This document shows, piece after piece, positions 43,759-52,490 of a stretch of DNA of 64,000 bases. Each line of letters opens with the position of its first letter. Positions within the stretch are counted from its first letter, which is position 1. This DNA comes from Sedimentibacter sp. (lineage in GTDB: Bacteria; Bacillota; Clostridia; Tissierellales; Sedimentibacteraceae): contig JAHDLA010000004.1 of assembly GCA_018436705.1 (NCBI GenBank), positions 248,001 to 312,000 of the forward strand, in the 5' to 3' direction. The position numbers and the translations under genes were made by a program. Under the pieces are notes generated by a model. That model did no database searches. It was not told the DNA's origin and saw only the letters and a list, made by a program, of their open reading frames with translations.

Positions 43759-45081
43759 TTATCCTTTTACAACGTTCAGTTTTCCTATACCAGTTTGCTC
43801 TATGTGTGAATTGAAAAATTCTTTTATTACACAAACCATGCTGTACGTATCCATAATACCGGCAGTTTCATAGGATGAATGCATTGCCAGCTGAGCAAGT
43901 CCAACATCAACCGTGTTGATGCTTACATTCAGCGAAGCTATATTGCCAAGTGTACTACCACCAGGCATATCAGAGCGGTTTGAATAATGCTGGTACTTCA
44001 CTCCTGCATTCTTACACAGCAATTTGAATACTGCACAGCTTACAGAATCCGTTGTATATTTCTGATTAGCATTATGCTTAATTACTACACCTTCATTCAT
44101 ATATACGCCATTTGAAGGATCGCTTTTTTCCGGATGGTTCGGATGAACAGCATGTGCATTATCAGCAGATACCATAAATGAAGAAGCAAGCGCACACAAA
44201 TATTCTTCATCAGCCTTTCCCAAGCTGGAATTAATTCTTTTCAAAACATCCGGCAGAAATGTGGATGCTGCTCCCTGCTTTGTTCCGCTTCCTACTTCCT
44301 CATTATCGAAACAGCAGTAAACACTTACGGATTTTGAATTATATCCCTGCATGAAACCTTTCAGTGTCGCATATGCACATTGAAGATTATCAAGCCTCGG
44401 TGATGACAAAAATTCACAACTGCCTCCCCATATACTGGGTTTCATTCGGTTATACAGATACAAATCCGAGCTGATTATATTGTCCTTTTGTACATTCGAA
44501 AATTCCGCAACCACATCCATTAAATCGCATTCTCCAGCGCACGAAGACCCATACAAAGGCATAAGATCAACCTGTTCGTTGTATTTCATGGCAGAATTTA
44601 TTTCTCTGTTAATATGTATGGCCACATTAGGAATAATAACCAAGTCTCTATCTATATTAACAAGCCTTGATTCAATACTATTTCCTTTTTTTATTACAAT
44701 CCTTCCGGCAACTGACAGAGGTCTGTCAAACCACGACGAATAAATCATTCCTCCATATTTTTCAGCATTAAGCTGTATGTATTTATTTTTTGTCTCAATC
44801 TTATAGTTATCCTTAATTTTAAAGTTAGGTGAATCACCGTGAGAAGCTACAATATTAAAGCTGTAATCTTCCAAATCCTCACCTGTTTTAAAAGCTATTA
44901 TCGAGGATAAATTCCTTGTAACAAAATATTTTTTACCTTTTTCAATATCCCATTTTTTCCCCTCGCTCAATTCAGTAAATCCGTTAGAAATAAGTTCATT
45001 CTTTATTTCTTCAACAGCATGAAATGCACTTGGGCTTTTTTTAATGAAATTCAGCATTTCTCTCGATATATCCTTATACAA
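43759..45081 (-). CDS. M18 family aminopeptidase
   Basis: A 440-aa dinuclear zinc aminopeptidase of the aspartyl aminopeptidase group. Zinc and catalytic positions are seen in NIVASHGDSPNFK, CFDNEEVGSGTKQGA, SADNAHAVHPNHPEK and, at the end, GLAQLAMHSSYETAG. A second clue is SRSDMPGGSTLG-like NRSDMPGGSTLGNIA. It probably removes N-terminal acidic residues from peptides in the cytosol. The start codon is TTG with GAGGTGG 4 bases before it. It has its own promoter and is unrelated to the thiamin operon. Confidence 0.93.
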   Translation of the reverse strand: MYKDISREMLNFIKKSPSAFHAVEEIKNELISNGFTELSEGKKWDIEKGKKYFVTRNLSSIIAFKTGEDLEDYSFNIVASHGDSPNFKIKDNYKIETKNKYIQLNAEKYGGMIYSSWFDRPLSVAGRIVIKKGNSIESRLVNIDRDLVIIPNVAIHINREINSAMKYNEQVDLMPLYGSSCAGECDLMDVVAEFSNVQKDNIISSDLYLYNRMKPSIWGGSCEFLSSPRLDNLQCAYATLKGFMQGYNSKSVSVYCCFDNEEVGSGTKQGAASTFLPDVLKRINSSLGKADEEYLCALASSFMVSADNAHAVHPNHPEKSDPSNGVYMNEGVVIKHNANQKYTTDSVSCAVFKLLCKNAGVKYQHYSNRSDMPGGSTLGNIASLNVSINTVDVGLAQLAMHSSYETAGIMDTYSMVCVIKEFFNSHIEQTGIGKLNVVKG

Positions 45082-45119
45082 TTTTCCACCTCTGAATTAT
45101 TAAAATTATCATTTATTTC

Positions 45120-45148
45120 ATGATATCACAAAACTTGTAATAATTAAA
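45120..45148 (-). promoter_or_regulatory. Candidate promoter of the M18 aminopeptidase
   Basis: Minus strand TTTAAT (45143-45148), 17-base spacer, TATCAT (45120-45125), extended TGA before the -10. Confidence 0.45.
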
Positions 45149-45267
45149 GCTTCTTCAAAAATTTATAACTTATCTTATATAATTAAATTGGGTATATTTT
45201 AAATTAATGTTTAAGATATATATAAATATGGTATATCATAAATATCTTAATTATTTAGGAGGAAAAA

Positions 45268-45765
45268 ATGTATAAGGAAGAATTATCAATCATATCGCAG
45301 GCCGTTCTTAATGAAGTAGAAGGCTATGAATTTTATAAACTGGCCGCAAATCAAGCAACATCACCAGGAACAAAGGAAGCATTTTTAGAGCTGGCAAATG
45401 AAGAGCTAAAACATGCCGATTATCTCAAAACCCTATGGAGTAAGCTATCAAATGGCGATAATTTTACAATTGATGACATACTGGAATCCGGCATTGCAGT
45501 TCCGTCACCAGAAATATACAGATGGGAAAGGGTAGACAAAAGTAATGCATCAGTAGCTATGTCAGTTTTTGGGATCGGAATTCAGATGGAAAAAAGCTCA
45601 ATAGAGTTTTATGAAAATGCTAAGTCAAAGGTTTCATCAAAACAAAGTAAAGACTTGTTTGATATACTTATTGGTTGGGAAAAAGTGCATCTTAATCAAT
45701 TCACAGAGCAATACGATATATTGAAGGAAGATTGGTGGGCTGAACAAGGTTTCGCACCTTTTTAG
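45268..45765 (+). CDS. Ferritin-like diiron protein (rubrerythrin-type, no rubredoxin)
   Basis: A 165-aa four-helix protein of the ferritin/rubrerythrin group. Diiron ligands fit NEVEGYEFYK (Glu), ELANEELKHADYL (ExxH), QMEKSSIEFY (Glu) and GWEKVHLNQF (ExxH). The C-terminal rubredoxin domain of rubrerythrin is missing. Proteins like this are thought to handle peroxide or iron in anaerobes, but substrate is uncertain. The gene has AGGAGG upstream, is monocistronic, and ends at a strong bidirectional terminator. Confidence 0.85.
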   Translation: MYKEELSIISQAVLNEVEGYEFYKLAANQATSPGTKEAFLELANEELKHADYLKTLWSKLSNGDNFTIDDILESGIAVPSPEIYRWERVDKSNASVAMSVFGIGIQMEKSSIEFYENAKSKVSSKQSKDLFDILIGWEKVHLNQFTEQYDILKEDWWAEQGFAPF

Positions 45766-45775
45766 TTAAAAAAGC

Positions 45776-45802
45776 ATGACCACCGGATGAACCGGTGGTC
45801 AT
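45776..45802. terminator. Bidirectional terminator between ferritin-like gene and nhaC-like gene
   Basis: Perfect 11-bp GC-rich stem ATGACCACCGG/CCGGTGGTCAT with 5-base loop; plus side ends ATTTTTAT, minus side GCTTTTTT. Confidence 0.95.
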
Positions 45803-45806
45803 ATTT

Positions 45807-47240
45807 TTATGCAGTTTCCTTATTCTTCTTAATTTTTCCCATGTTATCATTTTGACCTATTCCAAGGAATATTGAAGCAATCATTACTACAAGCATAGCA
45901 TATCCGTAAAATACATATGGAGCTATATCTACAGCTGCCAAAGGTGCGCTGCTGTCAGCTGCAAATCCAAGGGTATAAATTACGGCTGGCGTCCATGGAA
46001 GACTGTAAACAAAAGTATTGGACTGAGCATCCAAAAGATTTGCAACTCTGTAAGGACTTATACCGTGCTTTTCACCTAAAGGCTTAGCAAATGAAGAACC
46101 TACAGCCAATACTGCCGGTGCGTTTAATCCCATTAATGCCGAAAGTGAAATTACCATGGCTGATATAGTTAATTCCGCACCTTTTCTTGTATCAGTTACT
46201 CTATTTAAAGCATTTAACAGCTTAACATCTCCATGTCCGTTTCTCATAATAGAAATAGAACCAAAAAGCAACAATGCTAATACTATAACCTGAATCATAC
46301 TGCTTAATCCTGTCTGTATAACTCCTCCGATTGTACGGTCAAGCCCTGTTCCGGATACAGTAAATATAGCAGGTCTAACTGCATCAACTACATCTATTTG
46401 AACAAAATCAAACAAACCTGCCGCTACTCCTGTTATAACTCCTACAACAGATCCAATAACAGTAGCGATTATTATATCTCCTGTCTTTATAGCTACCACA
46501 ATTGTTACAATTACAGGGATGAACATATACAAAGTATTTGGATTATAAGTAACCGTTCCGGCTGCCGCCCCTGCTGTTGCTTTACTTGCCCCGAAAACTA
46601 TAAGACAGATAATTGTTATAGCACCTGCAGTAAAAGCATATTTTAATCGAGAACGAACTACACCAGGCACATCAACGCCCTGTGATGTAGCAGAACAAAT
46701 TGTAGTATCAGAAACCGGAGCAAGATTGTCACCAAATGCTCCTCCTGAAACAATGGCACCTGCCACAATAGGAGGATACGCTCCTAACGCCACAGCAGCC
46801 GGATATAGCACACCCATCCCCGTTGCTATGGTACCGAATCCGGTCCCTGTTGCAGAAGCAAAAACAGCAGATGCAATAAATGTTATAATTACAAATGCTG
46901 TGCTTCCTACACCCATATTTGCCGCTACTCCTGCTATTCCCAAAGCCAAACCTGAATCTCTTAAAATTCTAGAAAATACACCGGCAAACAACCAGCATAC
47001 AACAGGAATTATAGCTTCCTTGCTGGCCATCCCTTCAATTATTGCATTAGAATATTCCTTTTTATTTTTTGCAAAAAAGAATCCCACAACAATTGCCATA
47101 AAAGCAGGTATCCATAACGCACCATCAGATATTGATCCGAAATGGAACGTAGTAGTAATAATTAATGCCAGGAAAACCATAAACGGAACGAAAGAAATCC
47201 ATTCGCCTCCGTAAAATTCCAATTTCTTTTTTGATTCCAT
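45807..47240 (-). CDS. nhaC: NhaC family Na+/H+ (or amino acid) antiporter
   Basis: A 477-aa ion transporter superfamily protein with about 11-12 membrane segments. Family marks are SGGAFGDNLAPVSDTTICSA and SATGTGFGTIATGMGVLYP, containing the conserved Asp pair. The start ATG at 47240 has GGAGG 7 bases before it. NhaC members exchange Na+ for H+, lactate/malate or amino acids such as arginine/ornithine. The sigma-54 promoter at 47284 and the adjacent two-component system with an amino-acid-type binding domain suggest import or exchange of a small organic substrate; that is inferred. Confidence 0.85.
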   Translation of the reverse strand: MESKKKLEFYGGEWISFVPFMVFLALIITTTFHFGSISDGALWIPAFMAIVVGFFFAKNKKEYSNAIIEGMASKEAIIPVVCWLFAGVFSRILRDSGLALGIAGVAANMGVGSTAFVIITFIASAVFASATGTGFGTIATGMGVLYPAAVALGAYPPIVAGAIVSGGAFGDNLAPVSDTTICSATSQGVDVPGVVRSRLKYAFTAGAITIICLIVFGASKATAGAAAGTVTYNPNTLYMFIPVIVTIVVAIKTGDIIIATVIGSVVGVITGVAAGLFDFVQIDVVDAVRPAIFTVSGTGLDRTIGGVIQTGLSSMIQVIVLALLLFGSISIMRNGHGDVKLLNALNRVTDTRKGAELTISAMVISLSALMGLNAPAVLAVGSSFAKPLGEKHGISPYRVANLLDAQSNTFVYSLPWTPAVIYTLGFAADSSAPLAAVDIAPYVFYGYAMLVVMIASIFLGIGQNDNMGKIKKNKETA

Positions 47241-47283
47241 AATAACCTCCATTTTATAATATATTGAACATAGATATCTTAAA

Positions 47284-47299
47284 GCAATAACCATGCCAA
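47284..47299 (-). promoter_or_regulatory. Sigma-54 promoter of the nhaC-like gene
   Basis: Minus strand TTGGCATGGTTATTGC matches the -24/-12 pattern TTGGCACG-N4-TTGC with one change; the GG and GC pairs are exactly 10 bases apart. It lies 44 bases before the gene, downstream of an NtrC-type activator gene. Confidence 0.75.
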
Positions 47300-47340
47300 T
47301 AGTTTTAATAGATAAATAGTTTAGTTTTATACCAAAAACA

Positions 47341-47387
47341 GAAAAAAAGCTAGGAACTAATTTGCACATGGCAATTTTCTTCCTAGC
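47341..47387 (-). terminator. Long hairpin: terminator of the two-component operon, possible activator site
   Basis: GCTAGGAA/TTCCTAGC arms (47349-47356, 47380-47387) enclose a second dyad TTGC-N5-GCAA, followed by seven Ts in the minus RNA. It ends the regulator gene. The inner dyad sits about 70 bases upstream of the sigma-54 promoter and could also be an activator binding site. Confidence 0.7.
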
Positions 47388-47397
47388 AGTATTTTTC

Positions 47398-48771
47398 CTA
47401 TCTTGGATAATCTGATACTTCCTTTAAATCATATTCACTTATTTTGTTAAACAACTGTCTTCTGCTTAAATTCATTTTTTTAGCTGCGTGAGTAATATTA
47501 TTATCACATTGCTTCAGCACTTTAGTTATATAGCTTATTTCAAAGTTTCTCTTTGCTTCCTTATACGTCTGAATTTTTTCACTATCATCATATCCATCAG
47601 TTATCTCTAACTTTTTTTTGTCATAAATATCTCCTTTTAGAATACTTCCTGATGATAATACAACTAATCTTTCTATAATATTTTTTAGTTCACGGATATT
47701 TCCGGGATAACGGTAGTTCAGCAGCTGTTTCTTTGTATCCTCATCTATATCTTTAATACCTTTTCCCATCTTTCTGTTATACCTATTTATGAAAAAATAT
47801 ATTAAGTCAGGTATGTCTTCTTTACGTTCTCTGAGAGGTGGAATTCTTATTTCAATTGTATTTACTCTAAAAAATAAATCTTCACGAAACCTTTCTTCTT
47901 CAACTGCCTTTTCCAAATTTTTATTTGTGGCCGATACTAACCTGAAGTCAACATCTATGGGACAGTTTGAACCGATTCTTTCAATCTGTTTCGTTTCCAA
48001 TACTCTTAGGAGCTTAACCTGAGTTCCCTCTTCAATGTCACCAATTTCATCAAGAAATATTGTACCTCCGTCAGCCTCCTCTAGATGACCGATTCTCTTT
48101 GCAGCCGCACCGGTAAAAGCTCCTTTTTCATGTCCGAACAGCTCTGATTCTATTAATCCTGAAGAGTAGTACTGACAATTAATCGGGATAAACGGCATGT
48201 TTGACCTATTGCTCACGTCATGAATCATATGTGCTATTATTTCCTTGCCTACACCCGATTCTCCGGTAATTAAAACATTTGAATTGCTTTTTGCAACTCT
48301 TTCCACTAGTTTATATACGTTCTGCATTTCCTTATTGTTGCTTGTGTAGACATACTTACTCTTGTTATTTAATTTATTAATTTCGTTTATATTTTGCAGC
48401 TTAAATATTTTGTGGACTTTTTCAATTTCAAGTATTAATTCTTCTGGATTGTGGCTCTTTATAAAATACCCAAACGCACCAATTTTCATTGATTGAACAG
48501 CTGTTTCGACACTTCCGTACCCTGTCACCATAATCACTTCAATATTATCATACTTTTTTTTCACTTCACTTAAAAATTCCACACCATTTGTTCCGGGCAT
48601 CATTATGTCACTTATAATAAGCGGAAAATATTCTTTTTCAATAAGGCTGTACGCTTCGTCAGCAGTTGATACAGCCTCTATGCTGTAACCCTTCTTTGTA
48701 AGAAGCATTTTGTAAGTTTCTCTGTAAGCCTCATCATCATCAACAATTAGTATTTTAAACAAACCTGCCAT
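47398..48771 (-). CDS. NtrC-type sigma-54-dependent response regulator
   Basis: A 457-aa activator in three parts: receiver (residues 1-120; ILIVDDDEAY, phospho-Asp in LIISDIMMPG, Lys in GYFIKSHNP), AAA+ domain (about 140-380; Walker A GESGVGKE, sigma-54 contact GAFTGA, Walker B GTIFLDEIGD) and a Fis-type HTH (AAKKMNLSRRQLFNKI) at the C-terminus. All functional motifs are intact. It overlaps the kinase gene by 17 bases and lies immediately upstream of the nhaC-like gene with its sigma-54 promoter, its likely target. Confidence 0.95.
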   Translation of the reverse strand: MAGLFKILIVDDDEAYRETYKMLLTKKGYSIEAVSTADEAYSLIEKEYFPLIISDIMMPGTNGVEFLSEVKKKYDNIEVIMVTGYGSVETAVQSMKIGAFGYFIKSHNPEELILEIEKVHKIFKLQNINEINKLNNKSKYVYTSNNKEMQNVYKLVERVAKSNSNVLITGESGVGKEIIAHMIHDVSNRSNMPFIPINCQYYSSGLIESELFGHEKGAFTGAAAKRIGHLEEADGGTIFLDEIGDIEEGTQVKLLRVLETKQIERIGSNCPIDVDFRLVSATNKNLEKAVEEERFREDLFFRVNTIEIRIPPLRERKEDIPDLIYFFINRYNRKMGKGIKDIDEDTKKQLLNYRYPGNIRELKNIIERLVVLSSGSILKGDIYDKKKLEITDGYDDSEKIQTYKEAKRNFEISYITKVLKQCDNNITHAAKKMNLSRRQLFNKISEYDLKEVSDYPR

Positions 48772-50731
48772 TATCAGACTTCCTTTCTAACGGTATGGTT
48801 ATTACAAATGTAGTTCCTTCCCCTAATTTACTTTCCACTTCAATTTTACCGTTTAATTTTTCTACCTCAGAATAAACAATAAATAACCCAAGACCTGTAC
48901 CTTTCCCAAGCTCCTTTGTTGTAAAAAACGGATTGTAAATATTATTCAAGTCACTTTCAGCTATTCCGCTTCCATCATCCTTACAAGTGAAAATAAATAT
49001 ATTATTTTCAACAATTGTGCTTATACTTATTTTACCTCCATTCCCTATTGAATCAATAGAATTAGAAAGGAGATTTAAAATAATGTGCTCAAAACTTTCT
49101 AAATTCAAAGTCAATTCTTTCTCAATGTTGCTTTTAAAACTAACTTTTATATTTTTTTTAACCATTGCATCGTTATGCATATCAACTAACCTTTGAACCA
49201 TTTGGTTAATGTCAACAGATTTTATTTCCTTGCTTGAAAGCCTTGAAAAGCTTAATATATTTTCAATTATCTTTCCCGATCTGCTCACAGCTGAATCTAT
49301 AAAGTCCAAAGATTTTCTAATTGAATCATCTACTTTATCATTTAGCCCTATTAAATAACTTTGAGTTCTTATAATTCCCAAAGGATTTCTAATTTCGTGA
49401 GCCATACCGGCAGCAAGTTGCCCAACCGCAATCATTTTGTTAGTTTGAAGCATTTTGTTGCGATTTATTTTTTCCATTGTAATATTTGTAATAGTAATAA
49501 GCACTCTTTTGTTTTCATCTTTTAGTGGTTGTCCGCATATTTCATAAATTTCATTTAAAACCATAACTTCTTTAATAATTTCACTGTCATGAGCATATAC
49601 TTCATCTATTACACAGTTGCTACAATCGTTGCAAAATTTTCCCATATAACTATTGCAACTAAAACCGGGTTTACCATTCACTGAAATTTTAAAATAATCA
49701 GAAAGACTTTTATTAATTTTTAAAACTTTCTTTTCCTTATCTACCACCAGCAAAAAATCAGGAATCCCGTCGAATATAGTCTGAAGCTCATTTTTGCTGT
49801 TTTCCAATTCCTTTGTTCTTTTTTTTACCTGTTTTTGCAGCGATACGTTGCTTATTATTACAATGATAAATATTCCACCTGCTAATACAGATACAATTGC
49901 AATTTTTCTTATTATTTCAGCCGTATTTACCTCACTCATCAGAGGTGTGGATATACCAAACCATTTCTGCTGAATTTTTTCCAGCTGGCCTTTATTTTTA
50001 ACCTGAGCTATTGCTTTATTAAGTATATCAACCAGCTCAGGTTTATTTTTCGTAACACCGAAAACAACCTCTTGCTGATACAATATAATATTTGAATATT
50101 CAGCATTAAGGTTCTTTTTCCTCTCAGCAAGCAAGTATGCTATAACTGGTTCATCGCCTATTACAGCATCTACATGCCCTTCCAAAAAAAGTTCCACACC
50201 TTCTTCAACATTGTTTGTATATACAAGTTCCGCATCCGGATAATTTTCAGATAAATAGCTGTTAGCGTAGTCTCCTGATTCAGTTGCTATTCTCATTTTG
50301 TTAATTTGCCTTAACTCAAAACTTTCTGCATACCTAGTCAGCAACACAGTTCTTAAATCATAAATTGAATCAGTAAAAAGATAGTAACCGCTTCTTTCCT
50401 CGTTTATAAACATATCACATATTTGTGTTTTGCCTTCCTTTAACGAAGTAAGTGCTTCATCCCATCGCATTGGGACTGTTTGTATATCAATACCGAGCTC
50501 CAAAGATAACTGATTGACAAAATCAACCACTACACCCTTGTACTGATTGTCTATTTCATCTACAAATCGAAGCGGCGGTGCGCTTTCATTAGCTGCATAA
50601 ATAATCGCATCTTGACTTTTAAGCCATTTAATTTCTTCGTCAGTAAGATATTTTTTATTGCTCCTGTTTATGACAATATAGACCATCACAAGAAAAATAA
50701 AGCATGCCGCAATTATAACTTTCTTTTTCAT
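48755..50731 (-). CDS. Sensor histidine kinase with solute-binding domain and PAS domain
   Basis: A 658-aa hybrid-free kinase. After an N-terminal membrane segment it has an SBP_bac_3 amino-acid-binding-like domain (about 35-265), a membrane segment (about 275-295), a coiled segment, a PAS domain (about 310-420) with a cysteine group (CNSYMGKFCNDCSNC), a HisKA domain with MAHEIRNPLG and a HATPase domain (DDGSGIAESDL, GKGTGLGL). It likely senses an extracellular amino acid or related acid and phosphorylates the adjacent NtrC-type regulator. The PAS cysteines may bind a metal or cluster. Confidence 0.93.
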   Translation of the reverse strand: MKKKVIIAACFIFLVMVYIVINRSNKKYLTDEEIKWLKSQDAIIYAANESAPPLRFVDEIDNQYKGVVVDFVNQLSLELGIDIQTVPMRWDEALTSLKEGKTQICDMFINEERSGYYLFTDSIYDLRTVLLTRYAESFELRQINKMRIATESGDYANSYLSENYPDAELVYTNNVEEGVELFLEGHVDAVIGDEPVIAYLLAERKKNLNAEYSNIILYQQEVVFGVTKNKPELVDILNKAIAQVKNKGQLEKIQQKWFGISTPLMSEVNTAEIIRKIAIVSVLAGGIFIIVIISNVSLQKQVKKRTKELENSKNELQTIFDGIPDFLLVVDKEKKVLKINKSLSDYFKISVNGKPGFSCNSYMGKFCNDCSNCVIDEVYAHDSEIIKEVMVLNEIYEICGQPLKDENKRVLITITNITMEKINRNKMLQTNKMIAVGQLAAGMAHEIRNPLGIIRTQSYLIGLNDKVDDSIRKSLDFIDSAVSRSGKIIENILSFSRLSSKEIKSVDINQMVQRLVDMHNDAMVKKNIKVSFKSNIEKELTLNLESFEHIILNLLSNSIDSIGNGGKISISTIVENNIFIFTCKDDGSGIAESDLNNIYNPFFTTKELGKGTGLGLFIVYSEVEKLNGKIEVESKLGEGTTFVITIPLERKSDNGRFV

Positions 50732-50741
50732 CTATTTTTAA

Positions 50742-51443
50742 CTATTCAAATACCTTTCCTATACTTTCGCTGAGCAGTAAATTTGCCCTTCTATCCATTG
50801 ATGTGGGCGATTTGTTTATTAAAACCAGTTTGTTTCCTCTGTAATAATTTATAAGTCCGGCAGCCGGGTATACAACAAGCGACGTTCCCGCAATTATTAA
50901 AACATCTGCATCTTCTATGTATTCCACTGATTTTTCCAAAACATCCTGATTCAAGCTTTCTTCATACAAAACCACGTCCGGCTTAATAATTCCTCCGCAG
51001 CTGCATCTTGGTATCCCTGCGCTTTCAGCAATCGCATGTACGTCATAAAATTTACCGCAATCCATGCAGTAGTTCCTGTTAACAGCTCCGTGAAGTTCAA
51101 GCACGTTTTTACTTCCTGCTGCCTGATGGAGTCCGTCTATATTTTGAGTTATTATCGCTTTTAATTTTCCTTGCTTTTCAAGCTCCGCAAGTCTTATATG
51201 AGCCATGTTTGGTTTCGCATCTAAAAATAGCATTTTATTCTTATAAAAATCATAAAACTCTTCAGTATTGCTTCTAAAAAAGCTGTGAGATATCATAGTT
51301 TCCGGAGGGTATTTATACTTTTGATTGTACAACCCGTCCACACTTCTGAAATCAGGTATTCCACTTTCCGTAGATACTCCCGCTCCTCCAAAAAATACTA
51401 TATTATCACTTTTCTTAATTATTTCATATAATTCTTTATTCAT
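50742..51443 (-). CDS. cobB: NAD-dependent protein deacylase (sirtuin)
   Basis: A 233-aa Sir2 family enzyme that removes acetyl (or other acyl) groups from protein lysines using NAD. Motifs: GAGVSTESGIPDFRS, TQNIDGLHQAAGS, catalytic His in LELHGAV, and a zinc module with CMDCG and CSCGG. It lies 10 bases after the kinase gene start region in the opposite order (upstream of the kinase), so it may be co-transcribed with the two-component genes. Length and all residues are normal. Confidence 0.94.
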   Translation of the reverse strand: MNKELYEIIKKSDNIVFFGGAGVSTESGIPDFRSVDGLYNQKYKYPPETMISHSFFRSNTEEFYDFYKNKMLFLDAKPNMAHIRLAELEKQGKLKAIITQNIDGLHQAAGSKNVLELHGAVNRNYCMDCGKFYDVHAIAESAGIPRCSCGGIIKPDVVLYEESLNQDVLEKSVEYIEDADVLIIAGTSLVVYPAAGLINYYRGNKLVLINKSPTSMDRRANLLLSESIGKVFE

Positions 51444-51485
51444 GTTTACCTCCTGCTAAAAATCTTTCTCTAAAGCACACAAATA

Positions 51486-52355
51486 TTATACTATTTTCAT
51501 TCTATAATACACCATTATACAACTTTCTTCAAATCCGCAATTTTTATAGAGGTTCAACGCTTTTTTATTATTTGTTTCAACTTGAAGAACTATTTCACGT
51601 GCACCGGCTGCCTTAAGTCTATCAACAGACAACAAAAGAATTTCTCTTCCAAAGCCTTTCCTTCTGAACTCAGGCATTACCCCTAAACCGTAAATTCCTC
51701 CTATTCCTTCATCCAATTCAAGGCGCACCTTTCCTACAATATCATTTCTTGAAAGTGCCATAAATGTGCTACATATTTGATTTGCATTTTCGTAAAAGTC
51801 AAAATTCTTCTCAGCTCCAAAAAAAATAGAATCCATTTCAGCTATTTTTTTTATATCTTTGTTTTCTGCTTTTCCTAAGCTTAAAGATTGCACTATTTTT
51901 CCTTTAGGAACATTCCTGCTAAAAAACATATCATATTCTGAATGGTCATAATCAGCTTCCAATCCCTCAATAAATCCCATTCCGGAGATAGATTTATTGT
52001 CGCAAAGCAACAACATTTCATTGTTTTTCCTATTCCTGCATTCGTGGCACACTAAAGAAAAAAGTTTTGAAAATATTCTTTTTTTCCTGAAATCAGGATG
52101 AACCATACCGCTAATTTCTAATGCATCTCCTCCGAAATCACCTATTCCAGCATACCCAACCAAATTATCATAATCATAAAATAGAAATTCGTTTATATCG
52201 GTATTTTCACTGTCTTCTGTTCCGGAATTATTCAATTTATATTCCAATTCAAGCTTGAATGAAATATTATCTCTTGCGGAGCAAAGTTTTTCCAGGCCTT
52301 TTATTTCTTGATAAGTTTTTTCATTTATATTCTTTCTCAAAATTATATTTGTCAT
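51486..52355 (-). CDS. Tandem GNAT acetyltransferase
   Basis: A 289-aa protein with two GNAT folds. The first (about 55-150) has EISGMVHPDFRKKRIFSKLF, the second (about 160-289) has YGLGVMPEFRRKGFGREILL and QVETNNKKALNLYKNCGF, the usual acetyl-CoA binding and C-terminal motifs. The second domain keeps the RRKGFG pyrophosphate loop; the first is altered (RKKRIF), so it may be structural. The substrate is unknown. It lies just upstream of the sirtuin gene on the same strand, a pairing that might reflect acetylation control, though unproven. Confidence 0.85.
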   Translation of the reverse strand: MTNIILRKNINEKTYQEIKGLEKLCSARDNISFKLELEYKLNNSGTEDSENTDINEFLFYDYDNLVGYAGIGDFGGDALEISGMVHPDFRKKRIFSKLFSLVCHECRNRKNNEMLLLCDNKSISGMGFIEGLEADYDHSEYDMFFSRNVPKGKIVQSLSLGKAENKDIKKIAEMDSIFFGAEKNFDFYENANQICSTFMALSRNDIVGKVRLELDEGIGGIYGLGVMPEFRRKGFGREILLLSVDRLKAAGAREIVLQVETNNKKALNLYKNCGFEESCIMVYYRMKIV

Positions 52356-52432
52356 GTTTTCACCACTATTCTATTCATTATTGTTTTACTCAATTATAAA
52401 ATAGTTTTACAAGTAATTCCATTATTATTTTG

Positions 52433-52474
52433 CAAAAATAAAAGCAGCCTGAATCGTTAATTATTGCAGACTGC
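52433..52474 (-). terminator. Terminator of the lipoprotein deacetylase
   Basis: GCAGTCTG/CAGGCTGC stem with one T-G mispair and a 15-base loop, then TTTTATTTTTG in the minus RNA. Confidence 0.65.
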
Positions 52475-52490
52475 TCGAGTTTTATTTTTT

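Noticed and set aside
46726..47214. Plus-strand open frame of 162 codons
   Set aside because: Antisense shadow of the NhaC-type gene, Pro/Ala-rich without a start signal.
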